Source: Limnohabitans sp. MMS-10A-178 (GTDB lineage Bacteria; Pseudomonadota; Gammaproteobacteria; Burkholderiales; Burkholderiaceae_C). From it: a stretch of DNA of 64,000 nucleotides. The stretch covers positions 186,001-250,000 of the forward strand of contig NZ_NERY01000002.1 of NCBI RefSeq assembly GCF_003063375.1, written 5' to 3'. The notes under the pieces were generated by a model. The model ran no database searches. It was not told where the DNA came from and saw only the letters and a list, made by a program, of their open reading frames with translations. Positions 40,214 to 48,944 of this stretch are shown here, piece after piece. Both the position numbers and the translations under genes were made by a program. The stretch's first letter is position 1. Each line of letters opens with the position of its first letter.

Positions 40214-41230
40214 ATGCCTACCAATCACATCGTCGTTTTAGACAATCGCCCCGAAGGGGAGGCCAGCGCCTCTAACTTCAAATTGATCACGGCCGAAACA
40301 CCAGCGCTTCAAGAAGGTCAAGTTTTGGTGAAACACCATTACCTGAGCTTGGACCCCTACATGCGGGGTCGCATGAACGCAGGGAAAAATTACGCACAAC
40401 CTCAGCCCTTGGGTGAAGCCATGATTGGCGGTACCGTGGGCGAAGTAGTCGATAGCAAGCACGCCAAGTTCACAGTAGGTCAAACGGTGCTGTGCATGGG
40501 GGGCTGGCAAGAATACAGTGTGATCAACGCCGGTGTCGCGGGCGCTTTGAAGCATGTGAATGCCGAAAAAATTTCTATCAGCCATTACTTGGGTGCAGTG
40601 GGCATGCCTGGGGTGACAGCTTGGTATGGCTTGGTCAAAATCATTCAAGCCAAACCTGGCGCAACAGTCACAGTCAGTGCAGCCAGTGGCGCAGTGGGCA
40701 GTGCGTTTGGCGCTTTGGCCAAAGCACGAGGTTTCCGCGTGGTGGGGATTGCTGGCGGCAAAGCCAAATGCGATTACGTAGTCAATGAACTGGGCTTTGA
40801 TGCGTGCGTTGATTACAAAGAACATACCGACTACATCTCCTTGTCTAAAGCCCTCAGAGAGGCTTGCCCCAATGGCATAGACGGCCATTTTGAAAATGTA
40901 GGCGGCATGGTGCTAGATGCCGTGATGTTGCGCGCCAATGATTTCTCTCGCATTGCAGTGTGCGGCATGATTGCGGGCTACAACGGTGAGCCTTTGCCTA
41001 TGACCAATCCCACCTTGATCTTGAAGAGCCGCATGACCATCGAAGGCTTTATCGTGAGCGAGCACATGGAAGTTTGGCCAGAAGCTTTGGCCGAGCTGGC
41101 TGAATTGATTGCCAGTGGCAAATTCAACCCACGTCAAACCATTGCGCAAGGCTTGGCGGCTGCACCCGAAGCATTCCTTGGTTTGCTAAAGGGTCAAAAC
41201 TTTGGCAAGCAACTTGTGAAGTTAATTTAA
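40214..41230 (+). CDS. NADP-dependent MDR oxidoreductase (enone/alkenal reductase type)
   Basis: 338 residues from ATG 40214. Medium-chain dehydrogenase without zinc ligands, of the leukotriene B4 dehydrogenase/CurA group: YLSLDPYMRGRMN near 50, VSAASGAVGSAFGALAKARGFRVVGIAGG (in parts) for cofactor binding, and HFENVGGMVLDAVM. These enzymes reduce alpha,beta-double bonds of ketones and aldehydes. AAGAGA lies before the start. The frame is open further upstream but that part overlaps the thioesterase gene. Confidence 0.92.
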   Translation: MPTNHIVVLDNRPEGEASASNFKLITAETPALQEGQVLVKHHYLSLDPYMRGRMNAGKNYAQPQPLGEAMIGGTVGEVVDSKHAKFTVGQTVLCMGGWQEYSVINAGVAGALKHVNAEKISISHYLGAVGMPGVTAWYGLVKIIQAKPGATVTVSAASGAVGSAFGALAKARGFRVVGIAGGKAKCDYVVNELGFDACVDYKEHTDYISLSKALREACPNGIDGHFENVGGMVLDAVMLRANDFSRIAVCGMIAGYNGEPLPMTNPTLILKSRMTIEGFIVSEHMEVWPEALAELAELIASGKFNPRQTIAQGLAAAPEAFLGLLKGQNFGKQLVKLI

Positions 41231-41257
41231 GCCCTTAGCCATCAAGAAAGCAAAGCC

Positions 41258-42193
41258 ATGAGCCAATTGATTCTTCATCATTACCCATCCTCTCCGTTTG
41301 CTGAAAAAATTAGGTTAATTTTGGGTTACAAGAAGTTGGCTTGGCAAAGTGTGATCATTCCCTTGATCATGCCTAAACCAGACCTCACGGCTTTGACAGG
41401 GGGTTACCGACGCACGCCTGTTTTACAAATAGGTGCTGATATTTATTGCGACACCGCTTTGATCGCTGATATTTTGGAAAAACAGGCACCTGCGCCCAGT
41501 CTCTATCCATCACCGGTCAATGGCGCCTCCAGAATTGTGGCGCAATGGGCCGACAGCCAAGTTTTTCCGGCAGCCATGACTTATAACTTCCAGCCATCAG
41601 GTTCAGCGGATGTGTTTGCAGGGGCACCCGAAGCAGTTATGCAAGCGTTTGTGGCCGACCGAGCTGCCATGCGCGGCGGTGCTTCAAGAATGTCATTGGG
41701 CGAGGGCACGAGCACCTACAAAAGCCAACTTCGCCGCTTGTCAGACATGCTCACAGAGCACCCCTACTTGATGGGAGATTTTCCCAGCATTGCCGATTTT
41801 TCAGCCTATCACCCCATGTGGTTCACGCTAGAAAAAACACCCAGTGTGGCAGGTATTTTAGACGCCACGCCTTTGCTGAAAGATTGGATGCTGCGCATGA
41901 AAGCCATCGGGCATGGCCATCCAGAAAAGATGAAATCGGAACAAGCCCTTGAAGTGGCCAATAACGCAACACCCGCAGATGTTTCTCAACTTGCATTTGT
42001 AGACGACCATGGCATTCCCCTGGGGTCTGAAGTCACAATCACTGCCGATAATTTTGGCTTAGAACCCACGCCAGGCATTTTGGTGGCGGCTACCAAAACA
42101 CGACTCACATTGCGCCGCGAGGATGAACGAGCAGGTACGGTTCATGTTCACTTTCCCCGTAACGGATTTATTTTGAAGAAGGTCAAATCATGA
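41258..42193 (+). CDS. glutathione S-transferase-like protein with extra C-terminal domain
   Basis: 311 residues. Residues 1-~80 are a thioredoxin-like GST N-terminal domain (HHYPSSPFAEKIRLILGYKKL, then YRRTPVLQIGADIYCDTALIADIL); ~85-230 is the helical GST C-terminal domain with YLMGDFPSIADFSAYHPMWF. About 75 further residues (~240-311: VDDHGIPLGSEVTITADNFG to FILKKVKS) look beta-rich and are not part of a normal GST. The Ser at SPF may serve as the glutathione-activating residue. It overlaps the next SDR gene by four bases (ATGA). Confidence 0.87.
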   Translation: MSQLILHHYPSSPFAEKIRLILGYKKLAWQSVIIPLIMPKPDLTALTGGYRRTPVLQIGADIYCDTALIADILEKQAPAPSLYPSPVNGASRIVAQWADSQVFPAAMTYNFQPSGSADVFAGAPEAVMQAFVADRAAMRGGASRMSLGEGTSTYKSQLRRLSDMLTEHPYLMGDFPSIADFSAYHPMWFTLEKTPSVAGILDATPLLKDWMLRMKAIGHGHPEKMKSEQALEVANNATPADVSQLAFVDDHGIPLGSEVTITADNFGLEPTPGILVAATKTRLTLRREDERAGTVHVHFPRNGFILKKVKS

Positions 42194-43092
42194 TTCGCAA
42201 TTTTGAAAACAAAACAGCTGTCTTAACTGGCGGTGGCTCTGGCTTCGGATTAGAGTGCGCTCGCATTGCAGCTAGACTGAAAATGAATGTGGTGCTGGTC
42301 GATGTGCAGCAGGATGCGCTCGACAAAGCAGAAGCTGAAATCAAGGCCACAGGTGTCAAGGTATTTGCCAAACGCGTAGACGTTTCCAATGCAGACCAAA
42401 TGGAAGCATTGGCTAAAGATGTCCAAACAAACTTTGGTGCACCTCACTTTGTCTTTAACAACGCTGGCGTTGGGTCTGGGGGTTTGATCTGGGAAAACAC
42501 CGTGGCCGATTGGCAATGGGTCATGGGCGTCAATGTATGGGGTGTGGTGCACGGCGTTCGCTTGTTCACGCCCATGATGTTGGATGCTGCCAAAAAAGAC
42601 CCTGGCTATGAAGGTCATATTGTGAACACCGCCAGCATGGCCGGTTTGCTCACCGCCCCCAATATGGGCGTGTACAACGTCAGCAAACATGCGGTGGTAG
42701 CGCTTACAGAAACCTTGTACCAAGATTTGAAATTGGTAACTGACCAAGTCAGTGCAAGCGTTTTGTGCCCTTACTTTGTGCCCACTGGCATTAGCCAAAG
42801 TCATCGCAATCGTCCAGCCAACTTGCCCCACCAAAAAGCCACCAAGAGCCAATTGATTGGCCAAGCCATGAGCGACAAGGCGGTAAGCAGCGGCAAGGTG
42901 TCGGCTGCACAAATGGCTGAAATGGTGTTTGAGTCCATTGCCAACGACCAGTTCTACATCTACAGCCATCCGCAGGCATTGGGCAATGTCCAAACCCGCA
43001 TGGAAGCCATTGTTCAACAGCAAAATCCACCCAATCCATTTGCTGCAAGACCTGATATTGGCGAAAAACTCAAAGCCGAACTGCGCACTTAA
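42190..43092 (+). CDS. SDR family NAD(P)-dependent oxidoreductase
   Basis: 300 residues. Short-chain dehydrogenase with cofactor loop TGGGSGFGLECARIA, NNAGVGSGGL at ~92, catalytic Ser of TASMAGLLTA and Tyr-x3-Lys in YNVSKHAVVALTE. The C-terminal third is longer than in FabG-like enzymes, as in the YqjQ/retinol-type group. It is last in the seven-gene run that starts with the acyl-CoA dehydrogenase, and is translationally coupled to the GST-like gene. Confidence 0.92.
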   Translation: MIRNFENKTAVLTGGGSGFGLECARIAARLKMNVVLVDVQQDALDKAEAEIKATGVKVFAKRVDVSNADQMEALAKDVQTNFGAPHFVFNNAGVGSGGLIWENTVADWQWVMGVNVWGVVHGVRLFTPMMLDAAKKDPGYEGHIVNTASMAGLLTAPNMGVYNVSKHAVVALTETLYQDLKLVTDQVSASVLCPYFVPTGISQSHRNRPANLPHQKATKSQLIGQAMSDKAVSSGKVSAAQMAEMVFESIANDQFYIYSHPQALGNVQTRMEAIVQQQNPPNPFAARPDIGEKLKAELRT

Positions 43093-43120
43093 AAGTGGCC
43101 ACCAGAGTGTGGCAAACTCA

Positions 43121-43156
43121 TTGGCTTTGGTATAGAAATCTATAAAAGTTAGCCAA
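43121..43156. promoter_or_regulatory. nested inverted repeats upstream of tex
   Basis: Outer arms TTGGCT (43121-43126) and AGCCAA (43151-43156) enclose an inner palindrome TATAGA-AA-TCTATA (43131-43144). The outer right arm ends four bases before the tex start. TATAGA and TATAAA (43141-43146) are both possible -10 elements, so the inner repeat may overlap the promoter. Confidence 0.4.
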
Positions 43157-43160
43157 CGAG

Positions 43161-45572
43161 ATGCAGAAAATATTGGGCCAATTGGCCGTTGAAATCAAAA
43201 TCCGTCCTGAGCAAGTTCAGGCGGCTGTGAGTTTGTTAGATGGCGGCGCCACGGTGCCATTCATTGCCCGTTACCGCAAAGAAGTGACCGGCGGCTTGGA
43301 CGATATTCAGTTGCGTGAACTTGAATATCGTTTGGGCTACTTGCGTGAGATGGAAGATCGCCGTGCCACCATCCTCAAAAACATTGCCGATCAGGGCAAG
43401 CTCACCCCCGAGCTTCAAATGGCCATAGACCAAGCCGCCACCAAGCAAGACTTGGAAGATTTGTACCTGCCATTTAAGCCCAAGCGCCGCACCAAGGGCA
43501 TGATTGCCAAAGAGGCCGGCATAGAGCCTTTGGCAGATGCTTTGTGGGCCAATCCTTCGCTCAATCCACAAGACGAAGCGCAAGCCTATTTGAAGCCAGC
43601 AGATGCCATTGAAGGCGCTGATTTTTCAACCGTGGGCGCAGTGCTAGATGGTGTCCGCGATATTTTGTCTGAGCGTTGGGCCGAAGATGCCTCTCTCATT
43701 CAAGCCCTGCGTGAATGGCTTTGGAAAGAAGGTTTGTTCACCAGCCATTTGGCCTCTGGCAAAGACGAAAACCAAGCCGAAGTCGCCAAGTTCAGGGACT
43801 ATTTTGATTACAGCGAACCCATTGGCCGCGTTCCTTCGCACAGAGCTTTGGCCGTGTTTCGGGGTCGTACTTTGGAATTGCTAGACGCCAAGCTTTCTTT
43901 GCCTGAACCTGAAGCGCTCAGTTCTTCGGCTGCACCCTTAACGGCCACAGCAGCAGCCCACGCTGCCAGTGCTTTGGCTGAAGGTCGCATTGCGCTACAC
44001 CTTCGTTGGTCACACAACGCAAGGCCCTCTGACGACCTCATTCGCAAAACTGTTTTATGGACATGGCGCGTCAAGCTCAGCTTGTCTTTAGAGCGAGACC
44101 TTTTTGCACGACTTCGTGAAGAAGCCGAAAAAGTGGCCATCAAAGTTTTTGCAGACAACCTGCGCGATTTGTTGCTGGCTGCTCCTGCAGGCCCTCGTGT
44201 GGTGTTGGGCTTGGACCCAGGTATTCGCACCGGTGTCAAAGTGGCTGTGGTGGATGAGACGGGTAAGTTGGTTGAAACATCAACTGTTTATCCTCATGAA
44301 CCTCGCCGTGACTGGGATGGCTCATTGCACACATTGAACAAACTTTGTCAAAAACACGGGGTCAATTTGATCGCCATTGGCAATGGCACCGCCAGCCGTG
44401 AAACCGACAAACTGGCTGCCGATCTCATCAAGCAACTCACAACACCAGACAAGCCTGAAATTCAAAAAGTGGTGGTTAGCGAGGCGGGCGCTTCGGTGTA
44501 TTCCGCCAGCGAATTTGCCAGCCAAGAAATGCCAGATGTCGATGTGAGCTTGCGCGGTGCAGCCAGCATTGCACGCCGCTTGCAAGACCCCTTGGCTGAG
44601 TTGGTCAAGATCGACCCCAAATCGATTGGTGTAGGTCAGTACCAGCATGATGTGAATCAAACAGAATTGGCACGCACTTTGGAAGCCGTGGTGGAAGATT
44701 GCGTGAACGCTGTGGGTGTTGACTTGAACACAGCCAGCGTGCCCTTGCTCTCACGCGTGTCTGGTCTGTCGGGGGGTGTCGCTAAATCTGTGGTCCGTTG
44801 GCGTGAAGCCAATGGGGCATTTAAAAACCGCCAAGACTTGCTGAAAGTAACAGGACTGGGTGCCAAGACGTTTGAGCAAAGCGCGGGCTTTTTGCGCATT
44901 CGCGGTGGTGACAATCCTCTGGACATGACAGGTGTTCACCCAGAAACCTACCCTGTGGTGGAAGCCATTATGGCGAAGGTAGCTCAGCCTGTTGAGAATG
45001 TCATGGGGCGTGCAGACATGCTCAAAACCCTGCGTCCCGAATTGTTTGCCAACGAAAAGTTTGGTGTCATTACCGTCAAAGATATTTTGGTGGAGTTGGA
45101 AAAACCGGGTCGTGATCCCCGCCCAGATTTCAAAGTGGCGCGTTTTAACGACGGTGTGGACGACATTAGAGATTTAAAAGAAGGCATGATTTTGGAAGGC
45201 ACTGTCAGCAACGTGGCGGCCTTTGGTGCCTTTGTCGATTTAGGCGTTCACCAAGATGGTTTGGTTCACGTGAGTCAACTCAGCAACAAGTTCATCACCG
45301 ATGCACGTGAAGTGGTGAAGACGGGCGACATCGTCAAAGTTAAAGTGACTGAAGTCGATGTGGCTCGCAAACGCATAGGCCTCACCATGAAACTCAGCGA
45401 CGCAGCACCTTCTGGTGCCCAGCGTAGCCGTGAAAATAAATTTGAAGGTGGGCCGCGCCAAGGCCATCAAAACCATCATTCGCAGGCTTCTAAGCAGGCT
45501 TCCAACCAGGCTGGCAATTTAGGCCAAAGCGCCATGGCATCGGCTTTTGCCAAGTTGCAAAATAAATCTTAA
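43161..45572 (+). CDS. tex: Tex family RNA-binding transcription accessory protein
   Basis: 803 residues. Domain order as in Tex: helical N-terminal region (VPFIARYRKEVTGGLDDIQLRELEYRL; LYLPFKPKRRTKGMIAKEAGIEPLA), a YqgF/RNase H-like domain (VLGLDPGIRTGVKVAVVD), helix-hairpin-helix segment (LLSRVSGLSGGVAKSVVRWREANG) and a C-terminal S1 domain (GMILEGTVSNVAAFGAFVDLGVHQDGLVHVSQLS). The tail is Gln/Ser/Ala/Asn-rich and probably disordered. Tex binds nucleic acid and affects transcription of some virulence genes; its cellular role is otherwise unclear. Confidence 0.96.
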   Translation: MQKILGQLAVEIKIRPEQVQAAVSLLDGGATVPFIARYRKEVTGGLDDIQLRELEYRLGYLREMEDRRATILKNIADQGKLTPELQMAIDQAATKQDLEDLYLPFKPKRRTKGMIAKEAGIEPLADALWANPSLNPQDEAQAYLKPADAIEGADFSTVGAVLDGVRDILSERWAEDASLIQALREWLWKEGLFTSHLASGKDENQAEVAKFRDYFDYSEPIGRVPSHRALAVFRGRTLELLDAKLSLPEPEALSSSAAPLTATAAAHAASALAEGRIALHLRWSHNARPSDDLIRKTVLWTWRVKLSLSLERDLFARLREEAEKVAIKVFADNLRDLLLAAPAGPRVVLGLDPGIRTGVKVAVVDETGKLVETSTVYPHEPRRDWDGSLHTLNKLCQKHGVNLIAIGNGTASRETDKLAADLIKQLTTPDKPEIQKVVVSEAGASVYSASEFASQEMPDVDVSLRGAASIARRLQDPLAELVKIDPKSIGVGQYQHDVNQTELARTLEAVVEDCVNAVGVDLNTASVPLLSRVSGLSGGVAKSVVRWREANGAFKNRQDLLKVTGLGAKTFEQSAGFLRIRGGDNPLDMTGVHPETYPVVEAIMAKVAQPVENVMGRADMLKTLRPELFANEKFGVITVKDILVELEKPGRDPRPDFKVARFNDGVDDIRDLKEGMILEGTVSNVAAFGAFVDLGVHQDGLVHVSQLSNKFITDAREVVKTGDIVKVKVTEVDVARKRIGLTMKLSDAAPSGAQRSRENKFEGGPRQGHQNHHSQASKQASNQAGNLGQSAMASAFAKLQNKS

Positions 45573-45611
45573 TGCGCCTCCATTCTTTCAATCATCAAAA
45601 CTCATGCTGAC

Positions 45612-46697
45612 ATGAAAGCTCTTTGTATTTACGCGGGTCCGCAGGCCAAGCAGCATTTAGCAAGGCAGGGCTTGAGCGCATCGGATGTTGGGGTTATTCC
45701 CGCAGCAGCGGGAGGCCCCAAGGGTTTGATACTCGGGCCGATCGACAGATTTTTGTTCCATGAATGGTTGCCCAACAGCCAACAAACCATCGATTTGGTA
45801 GGTGCCTCCATAGGCGCTTGGCGAATGGCCACGGCTTGTATGCCAAACAGCCTTGCAGGACTGCTTCGCTTAGAGCACGATTACATTCATCAGCATTACG
45901 AGTTAAAACCAGGTCAAAAGTTTCCGAGTGCTCAACAAGTCAGTGATGCCTTCCGAGACAATTTGGATTTGTTTTATGGTGGCTCGATTGAATCTTTGCT
46001 TACACATCCCAGATACCGGCTGCATGTACTAACGTCTCGCGGCAAAGGCCTGCTCAAGCGCGAGCATCCATTGTGGAGTCCTTTGGGTTATGGCGTAGCT
46101 TTCTTGAGCAACGTTATTCATCGCAAAGCCATGGGTGCATCGCTAGAGCGAGTGGTTTTTTCTTCTGCTGGGCATTTGCCATTTGGCACACAAGATTACG
46201 CTAGCAGGCACCTGACACTGACACCCAACAATTTCATGGATGCGTTGCAAGCCAGTTGCGCTATTCCATTTGTATTGAAGGCGGTGCACAATATCGAAGG
46301 TGCTCCGAGTGGTGCTTATTGGGATGGTGGCATCACCGATTACCACTTGCACCTAGACTGGCAAAACAGCGCTCACCCTGAGCAACACAGGGGGCTGGTG
46401 TTGTATCCCCATTTCCAAAAATCTGTGGTGCCAGGCTGGCTAGACAAAACATTGAAATGGCGCCACAAAGCCACCCCATTTTTAAGCAATACCGTGGTTT
46501 TGGCTCCGAACCCCGAGTGGATCAAAACATTGCCCAATGGCAAATTGCCCGACCGAAATGACTTTTCAACCTATGGCCAAGATCTGCAAGCAAGGGTCAA
46601 GGTTTGGAAAGCTGCTACATCTGCCAGCGAGCAACTGGCAGACGAATTGGCGCAATGGCTGAACCAACCTCACATGTCAGTGGTGCAAGACCTCTGA
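45612..46697 (+). CDS. patatin-like phospholipase family protein
   Basis: 361 residues. The patatin catalytic pieces are present: a Gly-rich oxyanion loop AAAGGPKG (~31-38), the nucleophile elbow GASIG with Ser66, and the Asp of YWDGGITDYH (~238). No signal peptide is seen, so action would be cytoplasmic or at the inner membrane face. The lipid substrate is unknown. Its stop codon and that of the convergent alcohol dehydrogenase gene together form TGATCA with no base between them. Confidence 0.85.
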   Translation: MKALCIYAGPQAKQHLARQGLSASDVGVIPAAAGGPKGLILGPIDRFLFHEWLPNSQQTIDLVGASIGAWRMATACMPNSLAGLLRLEHDYIHQHYELKPGQKFPSAQQVSDAFRDNLDLFYGGSIESLLTHPRYRLHVLTSRGKGLLKREHPLWSPLGYGVAFLSNVIHRKAMGASLERVVFSSAGHLPFGTQDYASRHLTLTPNNFMDALQASCAIPFVLKAVHNIEGAPSGAYWDGGITDYHLHLDWQNSAHPEQHRGLVLYPHFQKSVVPGWLDKTLKWRHKATPFLSNTVVLAPNPEWIKTLPNGKLPDRNDFSTYGQDLQARVKVWKAATSASEQLADELAQWLNQPHMSVVQDL

Positions 46698-47834
46698 TCA
46701 CATGGAAGTGGTTAGCATTTCTCTGTAGTCTTCAGGTGTGGCTATGCGGGGGTTGGTTTTGTGGCAGTGGTCGGCCATGGCACCATGAATGACCGCGTCA
46801 AACAAGGACTCGGTCACGCCCATCGCTTGCAAGCCAGATGGCAATCCCAGGCGAGCATTCATCTCTTGAATGGCTTGTGGAATATCAGATCCCGAACTAA
46901 GTCCCATGACCTGTGCCATGCGGTTCAAGCGATTTTCCTTTTGCATAGACTCGGCGCTGGCATTGAACTGCACTACGGAAGGTAAAAACATGGCGTTCAA
47001 GGTGCCATGGTGCAAGCGGGGATTCACGCCGCCCAAGCTGTGGCTTAAAGAGTGGACACATCCCAAGCCCTTTTGAAATGCCATGGCGCCTTGCATGGAG
47101 GCGCTCATGAGGTGCATTCTGGCTTCTTTGTCTTGGCCATTTTTGGTAGCCCGTTCAATGTGCGCCCAAGCGCGTTGCAAGCCATCCAAACCAATGCCAT
47201 CGGCTGGTGGATTGAAGGCAGCAGCCATGAAAGTTTCCATGCAATGCGCAATGGCATCCATGCCGGTGGCGGCTGTGAGCATGGGGGGCAGTCCAAAGGT
47301 GAGCTCTGGATCGCAGATGGCGGCCTTGGGCACAATGAACCAGGAGTGGAATCCCAGCTTGCGACCATCATCCACAATCAAAATGGCACCGCGTGCAACT
47401 TCGCTGCCCGTGCCACTGGTGGTGGGAACTGCAATGATGGGAGCCACTCGGTCGGTAATTTTGAGCGATCCACCTTCAATGGTGGCAAAGTTTTTGAGAG
47501 GGCCTTCGTGGCTGACAGCTATCGAGGCACATTTGGCGCAGTCAATGGAAGAGCCACCACCCACTGCAATCAAACCATCGCAGCCATTGGCTTTGTAAAC
47601 AGCGCTGGCTGCTCTGACTGCCGCTTCTGTTGGATTGGAGGGTGTTTGATCAAACACGGTTACCTTAACGCCTTCAAGCGCATCCAGAGCCTTTTGCAAA
47701 ACACCTGCAGCCTTGACCCCTTGGTCGGTGATGATCAGGGGCTTGTGAATGCCAACCCTTTCACATTCTTGTTTCAAAAGCTGAATGGCGCCGAAATCGA
47801 TTTGAATTTGGGTGACGTAATTGATAAAGGCCAT
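46698..47834 (-). CDS. iron-containing alcohol dehydrogenase
   Basis: 378 residues from ATG 47834 (MAFINYVTQIQIDFGAI); an upstream start at 47870 is less likely. Group III alcohol dehydrogenase: NAD-binding GGGSSIDCAKCAS (~93), PTTSGTGSEVARGAI, and metal ligands in the segments GMDAIAHCMETFMA (Asp, His) and GCVHSLSHSLGGVNPRLHHG (His residues). Substrates of this family range from short alcohols to 4-hydroxybutyrate and maleylacetate; none can be chosen. It is divergent from the hydrolase at 47942 with ~107 bases between starts. Confidence 0.93.
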   Translation of the reverse strand: MAFINYVTQIQIDFGAIQLLKQECERVGIHKPLIITDQGVKAAGVLQKALDALEGVKVTVFDQTPSNPTEAAVRAASAVYKANGCDGLIAVGGGSSIDCAKCASIAVSHEGPLKNFATIEGGSLKITDRVAPIIAVPTTSGTGSEVARGAILIVDDGRKLGFHSWFIVPKAAICDPELTFGLPPMLTAATGMDAIAHCMETFMAAAFNPPADGIGLDGLQRAWAHIERATKNGQDKEARMHLMSASMQGAMAFQKGLGCVHSLSHSLGGVNPRLHHGTLNAMFLPSVVQFNASAESMQKENRLNRMAQVMGLSSGSDIPQAIQEMNARLGLPSGLQAMGVTESLFDAVIHGAMADHCHKTNPRIATPEDYREMLTTSM

Positions 47835-47941
47835 GATGACTTGAATGGATGCGTTACGATGATGCTTCACTCTAATGCAAGTCGCACAGGAAGTCAGCCT
47901 CTACAACCCTCAGTCAGTCACATTGGCGATAAAAAAACTCC

Positions 47942-48913
47942 ATGAGTACTCATCCCAATCCTCACAGCCGGCTCACAGATGCCATGCGTTTGGTTCTGCG
48001 CAATATTCATCGAGCAGGTCGTCCACCCATGTATTTGTTAACGGCGCAACAAGCTCGTTTGTTTTATGAGGTGTCTGCCAGTATTTTGGACTTGCCTGAA
48101 CCCCAAATAGCCAGAGTAGAAGAACTGCACATTCCCATGCGCGACGGCCATTTGATCAAGGCCAGACTGTTTGCGCCCAAGGCCAAATCAGACAGCATCC
48201 TTCTACCGACATTGGTTTTTTACCATGGCGGCGGTTTCACGATTGGCAGTATTCAAACGCACAACGTACTTTGCCGAGAGTTGTCGCGCATTGCGCACTG
48301 TGCTGTAATTTCAGTCGACTATCGGTTGGCGCCAGAGCACCGTTTTCCAACTGCCACCAACGATGCGTGGGACGCCCTTCAGTGGATTTCTCAATCTGCC
48401 AAAGCCTTGGGACTTCGGTCCAACGCTTTGGCTGTAGGTGGTGATAGCGCTGGTGGCACATTGGCCGCGGTGTGTGCCATTCATGCTCGCGATACGGGCT
48501 TGCCCCTTTCTCTTCAGCTGCTCTTTTATCCCGGTACTGCTGCGCGCCAAGAAACCGAATCACATCACACTTACGACAACGGATTTATGCTCGACAAGGC
48601 AACTGTTGATTGGTTTTTTGACCATTACATTGACAGCACAGACAGAGACGACTGGCGTTTTGCACCCATGTTGGCCGAGCGTCACGACGGCCTTGCTCCT
48701 GCTTGGATTGGCTTGGCAGAATGTGACCCCTTGGTCGACGAAGGCATTGCCTATGCAGATTTGCTCCGCATGGCCGGTGTCCCTGTCAACCTAGAGATTT
48801 ACCACGGTGTGGTTCACGGTTTTATCAATATGGGGCGAGCCATTCCCGAGGCCAAACAAGCACACCATGATGCCGGATTGGCTTTGAAAAAAGCCTTCAG
48901 TGATAGCATCTAA
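47942..48913 (+). CDS. alpha/beta hydrolase, hormone-sensitive lipase (family IV) type
   Basis: 323 residues. HGGGF oxyanion motif in VFYHGGGFTIGS, nucleophile elbow GDSAGG, an Asp in WIGLAECDPLVDEG and the His of YHGVVHGFINMG complete the triad. No signal peptide. A short- to medium-chain carboxylesterase is expected. The next gene follows 31 bases after the stop on the same strand. Alternative start choices within the first 15 residues would not change the domain. Confidence 0.92.
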   Translation: MSTHPNPHSRLTDAMRLVLRNIHRAGRPPMYLLTAQQARLFYEVSASILDLPEPQIARVEELHIPMRDGHLIKARLFAPKAKSDSILLPTLVFYHGGGFTIGSIQTHNVLCRELSRIAHCAVISVDYRLAPEHRFPTATNDAWDALQWISQSAKALGLRSNALAVGGDSAGGTLAAVCAIHARDTGLPLSLQLLFYPGTAARQETESHHTYDNGFMLDKATVDWFFDHYIDSTDRDDWRFAPMLAERHDGLAPAWIGLAECDPLVDEGIAYADLLRMAGVPVNLEIYHGVVHGFINMGRAIPEAKQAHHDAGLALKKAFSDSI

Positions 48914-48944
48914 TTTGCCAAATACTTCTGAGAAAGACATCGCC

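Noticed and set aside
47052..47945. 297-residue plus-strand open frame opposite the iron alcohol dehydrogenase
   Set aside because: Gly/His/Asn-rich antisense shadow of a clear enzyme gene; the real plus-strand gene begins at 47942.
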